Positions 1-6,596 are shown, numbered from the stretch's first letter. The stretch: DNA of 7,207 nucleotides from JBLFWJ01 sp047611425 (GCA_047611425.1 JBLFWJ010000166.1:1-7207); one strand, 5' to 3'. The notes: a model not told the origin generated them from the sequence alone. Made by a program: numbers and translations.

Positions 1-624
1 TCGCTGGTAGTGGGTGATCACAATCATGGATCGATCCTCTGACCGAAGTTTGTTCACTCCGTTTGCAACGATTCTTAAAGCGTCAATATCAAGTCCAGAA
101 TCAGTCTCATCCAATATGGCCAACTTCGGTTGAAGCATCGCCATTTGAAAGATCTCGTTTCGCTTCTTTTCTCCTCCAGAGAATCCTTCGTTCACTCCTC
201 GGCTAGCAAGCTGGCTATCCAATTCCACCAACGCTTTCATCTCCTTGAAGTAAGCCAAGAATTCCTTCGCCTCCATTGGGTCTTCTCCCTTGTGCTTTCG
301 AATCTCATTCAAGGCAGCTCGCATGAAATTAATGTTGCTTACCCCAGGGATTTCCACAGGATATTGAAATGCTAGAAATAGCCCTTCTCTAGCGCGCTCT
401 TCTGGATTCATGTCCAGCAAATCGGCTCCAGCAAAGTCAACTGCACCGCCAGTTACTTCGTAATCCTCGCGACCAGCAAGAACGGAAGCCAAGGTGCTTT
501 TTCCAGATCCGTTAGGGCCCATAATGGCGTGTACTTCGCCTGGGTTAACCTCAAGGTTGAATCCCTTTAGAATCTCTTTCTCCTCTACCCGAGCGGATAA
601 ATCTTTTATCGATAGTAAACTCAT
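1..624 (-). CDS. sufC: SufC, Fe-S cluster assembly ATPase (partial, C-terminus off the left edge)
   Basis: ABC-type ATPase of the SUF machinery. It works in the cytosol in a complex with SufB and SufD, where its ATP cycle drives conformational change in the scaffold. The frame is open from ATG at 624 to base 1, giving 208 of the roughly 250 residues usual for SufC. Visible motifs are Walker A GPNGSGKST (36-44), the Q-loop in LAFQYP (Gln87), the signature FSGGEKKRNE (148-157), Walker B LAILDETDSGLD (168-179) and the H-loop His205. SGGEKKRNE and DETDSGLD are typical of SufC rather than of transport ABC proteins. No membrane segment is present. It follows sufB on the same strand but is separated from it by a 105-nt gap holding a palindromic repeat. 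No clear Shine-Dalgarno precedes the ATG, only an A-rich AATAAGAAG. sufD and sufS would be expected beyond the edge, by analogy with related operons. Confidence 0.97.
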   Translation of the reverse strand, partial: MSLLSIKDLSARVEEKEILKGFNLEVNPGEVHAIMGPNGSGKSTLASVLAGREDYEVTGGAVDFAGADLLDMNPEERAREGLFLAFQYPVEIPGVSNINFMRAALNEIRKHKGEDPMEAKEFLAYFKEMKALVELDSQLASRGVNEGFSGGEKKRNEIFQMAMLQPKLAILDETDSGLDIDALRIVANGVNKLRSEDRSMIVITHYQR

Positions 625-641
625 TCTTCTTATTTCAATTG

Positions 642-724
642 AACCGCAGAGACGCTGAGTTTTCGCAAAGGGCGCTAAGAAAATTCTTGGCGAACTCCGC
701 GTTTGACTTTGCGTCTTGGCGGTT
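642..724. repeat. Imperfect palindromic intergenic repeat between sufB and sufC
   Basis: The two halves, 642-681 and 684-724, are imperfect reverse complements around an AA centre. Exact pairings include AACCGC (642-647) with GCGGTT (719-724), AGACGC (650-655) with GCGTCT (711-716), and the inner CGCTAAGAA (673-681) with TTCTTGGCG (684-692, one mismatch). The middle section pairs less well. The motif words (CCGCAGAGACGC, CGCAAAG, GCGTCTTGGCGGTT) resemble a dispersed intergenic repeat I recall from many bacterial genomes, whose spurious translations give NRRDAE- and NRQDAK-like peptides; both occur here in short open frames. The repeat ends 5 nt from the sufB stop codon. In the suf mRNA it would fold into a long hairpin. 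Whether it affects sufC expression is unknown. Confidence 0.8.
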
Positions 725-729
725 AAAAA

Positions 730-2190
730 TCATCCTACACTTCCCTCGAGGGAAACGTTCAATAGTTTCTGTGCTTCCACGGCAAATTCCATGGGTAGCT
801 TGTTCAATACTTCTTTGCAATAGCCGTTGACAATCATGCCAATGGCCTGTTCTGTGTCTAAACCACGTTGGTTGAGGTAGAAAATCTGATCTTCTCCAAC
901 CTTACTCGTTGTGGCCTCATGTTCAACTTGAGCTGAAGGGTTTCCACACTCGATATAAGGGAACGTGTGTGCGCCACATCGGTCGCCTAGCAACAGAGAA
1001 TCGCACTGCGAGAAGTTCCTCGCGTTCTTTGCGTTCTTGTTAATCTTCACCAATCCTCGGTAGGAATTATTGCTGACTCCAGCGGAGATTCCTTTCGAAA
1101 TAATCGTGCTCTTGCTGTTCTTTCCAATGTGAATCATCTTGGTGCCCGTATCGGCTTGCTGATGATTGTTGGTGACCGCAACGCTGTAGAATTCACCGAT
1201 GGAATTATCACCTTTCAAAATACAAGAAGGGTACTTCCATGTAACGGCTGAACCAGTCTCAACCTGCGTCCAAGAAATCTTGCTGTAATCACCAAGGCAA
1301 ATTCCTCGTTTCGTAACGAAATTGAAAATGCCGCCTACTCCTTCCTTATTACCTGGGTACCAGTTTTGAACGGTCGAGTATTTGATCTCTGCTCCTTTGT
1401 GGCTAACGAGCTCAACTACCGCAGCGTGGAGCTGATTCTCATCTCGCATCGGAGCGGTGCAGCCTTCAAGGTAGCTGACATAGCTATCCTCATCAGCAAT
1501 CAAAAGGGTCCTTTCAAACTGGCCTGTATTGGCGGCATTGATTCTGAAATAGGTGCTCAATTCCATTGGGCATCTCACGCCTTTCGGGATGTAGCAGAAT
1601 GACCCGTCAGAAAACACCGCTGAATTCAGCGCAGCGTAAAAGTTATCCGTTGGTGGAACCACCGAACCGAGGTACTGCTTCACCAAATCAGGATGATCCT
1701 TTACTGCCTCTGAAAAAGAGCAGAAAATGATTCCTTTTTCTCTTAATGTCTCGGTAAATGTGGTCTTGACGGAAACACTATCAATCACCGCATCAACGGC
1801 AATGTTTGAGCCTTTCACACCAGTCAGTCGCTTTTGCTCATCCAACGAAATACCCAGCTTCGCGAAGGTTTCCAGCAATTCTGGATCAACCTCGTCCAAG
1901 CTATCCAATTCCTTTTTCGGCTTTGGCGCTGAGTAAAAAATAATGTCGTTGAAATCCGGTTTGGTATACTTAACGTGGGCCCAATCCGGCTCTTCCATCG
2001 TTAGCCAATTGCGGTAGGCTTTCAGCCTCCACTCCAGCAACCATTCTGGTTCTTCTTTCTTTGCTGAGATGAATCGAACGACCCCTTCATCGAGTCCGGG
2101 AGGTGCTTGATCGGCTTCTAGATCTACCGACCAACCGTGCTCGTACTCCTTCTCTGCAAATTCCCTTAAAAGCTGATTATCCTCTGCCAT
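730..2190 (-). CDS. sufB: SufB, Fe-S cluster assembly scaffold subunit
   Basis: SufB is the scaffold on which Fe-S clusters are built in the cytosolic SufBC2D complex. It receives sulfur from the SufS/SufE pair. The 486-residue product is full length for the family. The N-terminal helical part (about 1-95) is followed by the SufB/SufD beta-helix core and the C-terminal SufC-binding region. Cys396, in the context SQCDS, corresponds by spacing to E. coli Cys405. Glu423-His424-Glu425 correspond to its 432-434 residues, which are implicated in cluster assembly. Cys244, in LEGCTAP, probably matches E. coli Cys254. The C-terminus (MEFAVEAQKLLNVSLEGSVG) is characteristic. The gene begins with ATG 21 nt after the sufA stop, so the two are very likely co-transcribed. 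No intein or frameshift is seen. Confidence 0.98.
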   Translation of the reverse strand: MAEDNQLLREFAEKEYEHGWSVDLEADQAPPGLDEGVVRFISAKKEEPEWLLEWRLKAYRNWLTMEEPDWAHVKYTKPDFNDIIFYSAPKPKKELDSLDEVDPELLETFAKLGISLDEQKRLTGVKGSNIAVDAVIDSVSVKTTFTETLREKGIIFCSFSEAVKDHPDLVKQYLGSVVPPTDNFYAALNSAVFSDGSFCYIPKGVRCPMELSTYFRINAANTGQFERTLLIADEDSYVSYLEGCTAPMRDENQLHAAVVELVSHKGAEIKYSTVQNWYPGNKEGVGGIFNFVTKRGICLGDYSKISWTQVETGSAVTWKYPSCILKGDNSIGEFYSVAVTNNHQQADTGTKMIHIGKNSKSTIISKGISAGVSNNSYRGLVKINKNAKNARNFSQCDSLLLGDRCGAHTFPYIECGNPSAQVEHEATTSKVGEDQIFYLNQRGLDTEQAIGMIVNGYCKEVLNKLPMEFAVEAQKLLNVSLEGSVG

Positions 2191-2211
2191 CTCTCTCGAT
2201 TCAAGTTTGAC

Positions 2212-2541
2212 TTAAACTGAAAAACTCTCTCCGCAACCACATGTGCGAGAGGCATTCGGATTATTGAAAACGAATCCTTTTCCGTTCAGTCCACCCGAAT
2301 AATCAAGCTCCGTTCCAACGAGATACAGGAAGCTTTTTTTGTCAACGACCACCTTCATTCCGTTGTCTACGAAAACCTTATCGGTGTCCTGAAGATCGGT
2401 GTCAAAAGTGAGTTCATAAGACAGGCCGGAACATCCACCGCCCTTTACCCCAACTCGGATAAAAGCTTCGGTCGGATTCTTTCCTTCCTCTTCCATAAGG
2501 ACGTGAGCCTTCTTTTTTGCGTTTTCTGAAACTGTAATCAT
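2212..2541 (-). CDS. sufA: SufA/IscA-type Fe-S carrier protein
   Basis: A-type carrier (HesB/IscA family) that takes up an Fe-S cluster from the SufBCD scaffold and passes it to apo-proteins in the cytosol. The 109-residue length is normal. The three cluster-binding cysteines are present: Cys37 in GGGCSGLSYEL, and Cys101 and Cys103 in the terminal TCGCGESFSV. It is the first gene of the suf operon, 21 nt upstream of sufB. The ATG at 2541 has no Shine-Dalgarno in front, only an A-rich AAACAACCGA, as is usual in Bacteroidota. Context supports the symbol sufA; from sequence alone IscA or ErpA could not be excluded. Upstream lies a promoter-like box and a Fur-like palindrome. Confidence 0.93.
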   Translation of the reverse strand: MITVSENAKKKAHVLMEEEGKNPTEAFIRVGVKGGGCSGLSYELTFDTDLQDTDKVFVDNGMKVVVDKKSFLYLVGTELDYSGGLNGKGFVFNNPNASRTCGCGESFSV

Positions 2542-2597
2542 TCGGTTGTTTATCTACACTACAATCGGCACGGCCGAAGGTTCATCCATCACTATCT

Positions 2598-2620
2598 TTA
2601 TTTAGATTAATTCTAAATAA
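2598..2620. promoter_or_regulatory. Fur-box-like palindrome upstream of the suf operon
   Basis: Perfect 9-bp inverted arms TTATTTAGA (2598-2606) and TCTAAATAA (2612-2620) flank a 5-nt spacer TTAAT. Read as an 11-1-11 site centred on A2609, it has only one mismatched pair, and its core TTAGATT-A-ATTCTAA has the 7-1-7 layout of Fur/PerR-family boxes. It lies 57 nt upstream of the sufA start and just downstream of the likely -7 box, where a bound repressor would block transcription. Fur control of suf is established in E. coli. That Fur is the regulator here is inference; another dimeric regulator could use the site. Confidence 0.6.
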
Positions 2621-2636
2621 GGTCGATTTCAAACGA

Positions 2637-2644
2637 CAAATATA
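2637..2644 (-). promoter_or_regulatory. Candidate -7 promoter box (TATATTTG) for the suf operon
   Basis: On the minus strand this reads TATATTTG, an exact match to the Bacteroidota -7 consensus TAnnTTTG. The partner -33 element (TTG) is weak; only TTATGG is found at about the right distance upstream. Transcription would start near 2631, giving a leader of about 90 nt that contains the palindrome at 2598-2620 and a small 5-bp hairpin TCGGC/GCCGA (2565-2577). No factor-independent terminator is visible between the preceding barrel gene and this box. Confidence 0.5.
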
Positions 2645-2685
2645 CCTAAAAGAGGGTATTCCATAACTATAAATGGTGATGATTT

Positions 2686-3423
2686 TTAGAATGGGCTGAA
2701 GCCAATTCCGACCGAAAGAACGTTAGCCGGTGTTCCAGTTCCTTTCTTGAAGACTTGAGACAACCCGTAGTAACCAATCACATAGAAATTGGCGTAGCCT
2801 GCACGGAGGGTGACTCCATATTTGATGGGGTTCAAATTTTCAATATCGTATGATTTGAATTTGCTGCCTAGGTTCACACGGTTTTGTAGAAAATCCTTCT
2901 CTGTTGTTGTTTTGGTATGGCTTTGAACAAGAAACCCTACTTCAAAACCTAGAGCAATCGAAGCTCGCTTTCGTTTTTTTCCTTGGCTTTTCGATCTCCA
3001 TCGGACCTCAAAAGGAATGTCGATATAGTTAAGTGAGATTTTGGTTTGCTTCAAGGTAGCGCCTGAGAAAAATGAAGTATCCATCTTGGTGAACGAACCT
3101 CCATCACTTGTCAGATAATTCACTGGAAAAGCATTGCTCTTAATGTTGACCGAATTGAATCCACCTCCGAGGGCAACCGAGAACTGGCTTTTCTTGATAA
3201 TCAGATCATACAGCATTGCGATGTCCACACCCCTAGAATTGTACGGGTTGATCTCGTAGTAGCTTGAAGTCTGAATTAGATTATCGGCCGTTAAACTGAT
3301 GAGCATCCGCTCCTTCTTCGCTGGTTTCTTTTTGAACTTCTTGGGTTCCTTTTCGGCTTCTTGGGCGAAACCGAAATTCACCAAAACCGACATAATCAAG
3401 AATATAGAACAGAGAATTCTCAT
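2686..3423 (-). CDS. PorT-family outer-membrane beta-barrel protein
   Basis: The 245-residue product has a signal peptide (about 1-20, ending NFGFA before Gln21) and then alternating hydrophobic/polar strands. It ends in SVGIGFSPF, with the terminal phenylalanine common in outer-membrane barrels. The segment ISLNYIDIPFEVRW (129-142) is a hallmark of the Bacteroidota barrel family that includes PorT (PF13568 type). A striking Lys-rich stretch lies just after the signal (residues 25-39, eight Lys and one Arg), and a second basic patch, KSQGKKRKR (145-153), lies in a predicted turn. The real PorT/SprT protein acts in type IX secretion and has a similar length, but nothing here identifies that specific protein, so no symbol is given. 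It starts 19 nt after the Ig-like lipoprotein gene, behind a strong ribosome binding site, and is probably the last gene of that operon. Confidence 0.8.
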   Translation of the reverse strand: MRILCSIFLIMSVLVNFGFAQEAEKEPKKFKKKPAKKERMLISLTADNLIQTSSYYEINPYNSRGVDIAMLYDLIIKKSQFSVALGGGFNSVNIKSNAFPVNYLTSDGGSFTKMDTSFFSGATLKQTKISLNYIDIPFEVRWRSKSQGKKRKRASIALGFEVGFLVQSHTKTTTEKDFLQNRVNLGSKFKSYDIENLNPIKYGVTLRAGYANFYVIGYYGLSQVFKKGTGTPANVLSVGIGFSPF

Positions 3424-3431
3424 TACAAAAA

Positions 3432-3439
3432 ATCACCTC
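3432..3439 (-). promoter_or_regulatory. Strong Shine-Dalgarno site for the barrel gene
   Basis: The minus strand reads GAGGTGAT, eight consecutive matches to the ideal AAGGAGGTGATC, followed by 8 nt (TTTTTGTA) before the ATG at 3423. It fills most of the 19-nt gap behind the lipoprotein stop. None of the other genes in the window has a comparable site, and Bacteroidota genes usually lack one. It supports the ATG at 3423 as start. Confidence 0.7.
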
Positions 3440-3442
3440 GTA

Positions 3443-5248
3443 TCAATGAATCAACTTTGTGAGATCCCATTCTGTTTCAAGATCCCAGTTTTCTCGAACC
3501 TCGATTTCTAAAGGGTAAAACACCGCTTGCTCCGGTTGTAGTTTTCGATTGTATCGACCTGTATCCCACTTGCCATTTCCGTTTTTGTCGAAGATTGCTT
3601 TTAGAGAATACTTACCCGGAGTTACCGCAGTTAATAAAACGGTGCCTGACCCTTTCAATTGTTCTTCGTGAATTATTTTTTGAGATTGATCCAATACTTG
3701 TACGATAATTTGCACCGAATCTGGAACGGTTAAAACCAGATCAACATTTCCCAATTCATCCGGAAGCATTGCCTTATAACCGGTGGTAATTGTATCTATA
3801 TTTCCAACGCCCCTCATGTCTGTAAAGGCATTTGTAAGAATCTCGATCTCGTATCTCTTTTCAGGAATTTGATCGTAAATCAATTCGAACCTTCGCAACG
3901 TGGAATCATAAAGGTGCATCTGAAAAGGAATTTCTGTTGAATCTTGAAAGATTGAAATACTATCTACATTCAACTTAGAAACAGGATGATTGGTGGTTAG
4001 TTGCATAGGTTGAGTCGGCTTAGGCGATCGCCCATTACCACCAAATTCAACTTTCATCTTACCATCATCCTTTGTTTTACGACCCTTTTTTCCAAGGCCA
4101 CCAGATCCAGATGCCTTGGCCGGAGTTGTATCCAATCTAGCTAGGGCCAATTCAACGGTATCGATTTTGCCTGCATCTGCTTGGATCAATAATTCCAAAC
4201 TATCCAATTGAACATCCCTTAACCACAGATTTATGGAATCACGATTGGATGAATATTCTTTCAGCCGCCAGTTTCGAGGAAGGCCTGAAGTCACTGGTAG
4301 AACCCTGAATTCTTTCACCGGTAAATTGTACTCGAACAGTAATTGGCCAAGCCCAGAAGCGCTGGCTTTCTTCAGATATTGGGCAGTATCAGCCTCTACA
4401 AACATGAATAACTCGTGGTGTTGAGCGAGGTCTTCCATAAGCCCCAAAGAGTCCATTTCTACTTTCTCAACTTTAGATGAATCCAATTCAAGTTCATCGA
4501 TTTCAATGTTCATCGAATCCGCACTGGATGAGTCCAAAACCGCTGTATCTGGCCTTGCGGGAGCCAAATCAGGAGTGACCATACTATCAAGAAAAGCTAT
4601 GCTTTCCTCTGGGTTATCATAAATGTAATTGGCATTCTCATCTTTCAATGCAAAAACCTTGTAGTCGGTGTTCTTAAGATTACTTAGCTTGAAGTTTCCT
4701 TGCTCATCGGTTCTAGCGAAATAACGCGGCAGTGTATCTAACGGTAGAGAATCAACATCCTGATCATACAACATCACTAGTATCTCTTCGGCTGCTGAAC
4801 CGTCAATTGCGTTAACGACTTTTCCCTGAACTTGCATGGAATCGAGGTACGATCCCGTGGAAAAAACATATGTTAATCTACCCAAAACGTTCCCTTCGTT
4901 ATTGTCTCGAATTGCTTCTCCGAAATTGATCGTGTAAGTCGTATTCTCTAGTAACGAGTCCTTGAATTTTACAATCAGATTCTTTTTCTTAATCAGATAT
5001 TCAGGAGATTTTTGTTGAGGAGGAGAGATCAAAATCTGGTTGGCCGGCTCATGAAGTTTGATGTATTCATCAAACTCAATTTCGATCGTATTACCAGAAA
5101 AATTGGTGTTGAACGGTTCCGGATTCATTTCTAAGATGAGCGGAGGAAGTTCATCTTTTGGCCCGCCAGAAGGTGTTACGATCTGCGCACAGGCGATGAA
5201 TAGAACAAATCCCAATCCGGGAGCAAATAGTTTAAGCCAATACTTCAT
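3443..5248 (-). CDS. Ig-like domain (SbsA/Big_5 type) lipoprotein
   Basis: Predicted envelope lipoprotein of 601 residues, function unknown. The frame extends to a TTG at 5278, but ATG at 5248 is chosen because it directly precedes a signal peptide (MKYWLKLFAPGLGFVLFIAC) with the lipidated cysteine at residue 20. Next come an SbsA-like Ig domain (about 30-132, with EIEFDEYIKL) and a CNA-B or carboxypeptidase-regulatory-like beta-sandwich (about 140-222, GKVVNAIDG...RTDEQGNFKL). Then follow an acidic, Ser/Asp-rich stretch (about 233-275), a basic Gly/Lys linker (about 380-397) and a C-terminal beta domain with DKNGNGKWDTGRY (554-566), a calcium-loop-like motif. Proteins starting CA.IV.P.GGP with this layout are common in Bacteroidota. 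No Capnocytophaga-type surface-export signal (Lys-acidic) follows the cysteine, so it may face the periplasm. It lies 39 nt after msrC and 19 nt before the barrel gene, likely in one operon. Confidence 0.85.
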   Translation of the reverse strand: MKYWLKLFAPGLGFVLFIACAQIVTPSGGPKDELPPLILEMNPEPFNTNFSGNTIEIEFDEYIKLHEPANQILISPPQQKSPEYLIKKKNLIVKFKDSLLENTTYTINFGEAIRDNNEGNVLGRLTYVFSTGSYLDSMQVQGKVVNAIDGSAAEEILVMLYDQDVDSLPLDTLPRYFARTDEQGNFKLSNLKNTDYKVFALKDENANYIYDNPEESIAFLDSMVTPDLAPARPDTAVLDSSSADSMNIEIDELELDSSKVEKVEMDSLGLMEDLAQHHELFMFVEADTAQYLKKASASGLGQLLFEYNLPVKEFRVLPVTSGLPRNWRLKEYSSNRDSINLWLRDVQLDSLELLIQADAGKIDTVELALARLDTTPAKASGSGGLGKKGRKTKDDGKMKVEFGGNGRSPKPTQPMQLTTNHPVSKLNVDSISIFQDSTEIPFQMHLYDSTLRRFELIYDQIPEKRYEIEILTNAFTDMRGVGNIDTITTGYKAMLPDELGNVDLVLTVPDSVQIIVQVLDQSQKIIHEEQLKGSGTVLLTAVTPGKYSLKAIFDKNGNGKWDTGRYNRKLQPEQAVFYPLEIEVRENWDLETEWDLTKLIH

Positions 5249-5287
5249 GTTTGTTCGAAGAATCTCTTCAACTGGCAATAGTAGCGT

Positions 5288-5779
5288 TTATTGAGTGTTC
5301 AAATAATTAGAGCATAACTCAGCTATTTGCTGGAGTCCTACTTGATCCGCAGCTGAGAAGTCATTCAGCCTATTGCTGTCTACGTCCAAAATCGCAGCCA
5401 CTTTACCATTTCGAAATATTGGAACGACAATTTCAGATCGACTAGCTGAGCTGCAAGCGATGTGTCCAGGAAATACATCTACATCAGCAACAATAATCGT
5501 CTCGCCTTTCTCCCAAGCTGTTCCACAAACGCCTTTTCCTTTCTGAATTCGGAAACAGGCTACATCTCCTTGAAATGGGCCAAGTACCAACTCATCATTC
5601 TTCACTACATAAAAGCCAATCCAGAAAAAACCAAAAGTTTGTCGCAATGCGGCAGCAATATTCGACATGATGGCTACGTCATCTTTCTCATCACCAATCA
5701 GTGTTTCTAATTGTGGAATAAGAGAACGGTAGATCTCTTCTCTGTTTTCCGAAGTTGGAATTTGAAGTTCTTCAGCCAT
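5288..5779 (-). CDS. msrC: Free methionine-(R)-sulfoxide reductase, GAF-domain enzyme
   Basis: Cytosolic GAF-fold enzyme that reduces free methionine-(R)-sulfoxide to methionine using thioredoxin-type reductant, repairing oxidised methionine. The product has 163 residues, the usual length. The three redox cysteines are Cys75 (GDVACFRI), Cys85 (GKGVCGTAW) and Cys109 (PGHIACSS), with the spacing of 10 and 24 seen in the E. coli (84/94/118) and yeast enzymes. Active-site acids Glu116, Asp132 and Asp134 match E. coli 125, 141 and 143 at the same offset. This pattern separates it from signalling GAF domains. One oddity is Ser110 where the family usually has Asp after the third cysteine. The ATG overlaps the hydrolase stop by 8 nt (ATGGCTGA), which suggests translational coupling. 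Confidence 0.93.
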   Translation of the reverse strand: MAEELQIPTSENREEIYRSLIPQLETLIGDEKDDVAIMSNIAAALRQTFGFFWIGFYVVKNDELVLGPFQGDVACFRIQKGKGVCGTAWEKGETIIVADVDVFPGHIACSSASRSEIVVPIFRNGKVAAILDVDSNRLNDFSAADQVGLQQIAELCSNYLNTQ

Positions 5780-6572
5780 TGATAATGAAACTATTCATGA
5801 AACTTGAAATGGCATTGAAGCATTTTTCGGGTGCTTCCAAATGCCCCATGTGTCCAACGTTATCAATAAAATGAGTCGTTATATGTTTACATCCTTGCGT
5901 CTGCTTTTGAGCCAATTCGTTTGGTAAAACCGGGTCTTCGTTTCCGTGGACAAATAAAACCGGAACAGAGGCGTTTCTCAGTAATTCTGATTGATCCTTA
6001 CGCTCCTTCATTCCTCTCGCATTGGCAATTATTCCCTGCGGGGAATGTCCTTTAGCCAAGTCGATAACAGCTTTAATCTCTGCCTTCATTTCATCATGCC
6101 GATTAGAAGCAAACAATCTTGGTATAGTCACCTCGACAAATAAATCTGGATGATCCATTATTGCATTCACTGCTCGCTCTCTGTCTGCCTTCTTGGCTTC
6201 AGAATCTCGATAAGCTGTGCTATGGAAAAGTCCAAAGCCAGTGAGCCGAGCTGGATAAAGTTCGGCAAATGCCAATGCCACATAACCTCCCATGGAGTGT
6301 CCGATCACCACACACTTCTCCACCATTTCAACCTTAAGAACAGCTAAAACGGCCTCAGCCTGTTCTTCCATTTTATGTACATATCCAGTACAATCTGATG
6401 TTCCATGACCTAGAAGATCAACGGTAATAATGTCGAATTGATCCGAGTGTTTAGTCACAAAACCACCCCACATGCTGGAATCTTCCAAAAAACCATGGAG
6501 AAGCACGAGACATTCACCCACACCCTGTCGTGTATAACCTACCTCCACACCTTTAAATTTTGTCTTCTTCAC
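5772..6572 (-). CDS. Alpha/beta-fold hydrolase (GTG start)
   Basis: Serine hydrolase of the alpha/beta superfamily, 266 residues with the chosen start; the substrate cannot be told from sequence. The oxyanion-loop motif is LLHGF (His26-Gly27). The nucleophile elbow is GHSMGG with Ser93. The acid is probably Asp213 in HGNEDPVLP, and the base His241 in NVGHMGHLE. A cap region lies between about 115 and 195. No signal peptide is seen, so it is probably cytosolic. The open frame extends upstream to 6731, but that extension runs through the divergent gene and does not look like protein of this family; GTG at 6572 gives the typical N-terminus MKKTKFKGVEVGYTRQG. An ATG at 6632 is the alternative (286 residues), leaving only 14 bp to the divergent start. 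It is the first gene of the four-gene minus-strand cluster and overlaps msrC by 8 nt. MenH-like or esterase roles are possible but not supported. Confidence 0.88.
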   Translation of the reverse strand: MKKTKFKGVEVGYTRQGVGECLVLLHGFLEDSSMWGGFVTKHSDQFDIITVDLLGHGTSDCTGYVHKMEEQAEAVLAVLKVEMVEKCVVIGHSMGGYVALAFAELYPARLTGFGLFHSTAYRDSEAKKADRERAVNAIMDHPDLFVEVTIPRLFASNRHDEMKAEIKAVIDLAKGHSPQGIIANARGMKERKDQSELLRNASVPVLFVHGNEDPVLPNELAQKQTQGCKHITTHFIDNVGHMGHLEAPEKCFNAISSFMNSFIING

Positions 6573-6577
6573 CAGAG

Positions 6578-6585
6578 TAATTTTG
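6578..6585 (+). promoter_or_regulatory. Candidate -7 box (TAATTTTG) for the rightward barrel gene
   Basis: TAATTTTG is an exact match to the Bacteroidota -7 consensus TAnnTTTG. A TTTG at 6559-6562 could be the -33 element, although the 15-nt spacing is slightly short. Transcription would start near 6590 and leave a leader of about 57 nt. On the opposite strand, TAACTTTA (6593-6600) is a 7/8 match that could serve the hydrolase operon, so the two promoters would face away from each other and overlap. Such short motifs in AT-rich DNA can occur by chance. Confidence 0.35.
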
Positions 6586-6596
6586 GAGCGTTTAAA

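Noticed and set aside
635..830. Two small overlapping open frames on opposite strands (61 and 63 codons) across the sufB-sufC gap
   Set aside because: Both are translations of the palindromic repeat plus the end of sufB; peptides of the NRRDAE/NRQDAK kind are a known artefact of such repeats, not evidence of a gene.
2565..2577. TCGGC-ACG-GCCGA hairpin in the sufA leader as a riboswitch or attenuator
   Set aside because: A single 5-bp stem without further conserved structure or terminator; could be chance.
2642..2685. Possible terminator after the barrel gene
   Set aside because: Only a 4-bp CCAT/ATGG pairing with an 8-nt loop and no following T-run on the minus strand; too weak to call.
2686..3423. 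Calling the barrel the type IX secretion protein PorT/SprT
   Set aside because: Length and fold agree, but the family has many paralogues and no other secretion gene lies nearby.
5288..5779. GAF protein as a signalling or cyclic-nucleotide sensor
   Set aside because: The three-cysteine spacing and matching acidic residues identify the free methionine sulfoxide reductase; no output domain is attached.
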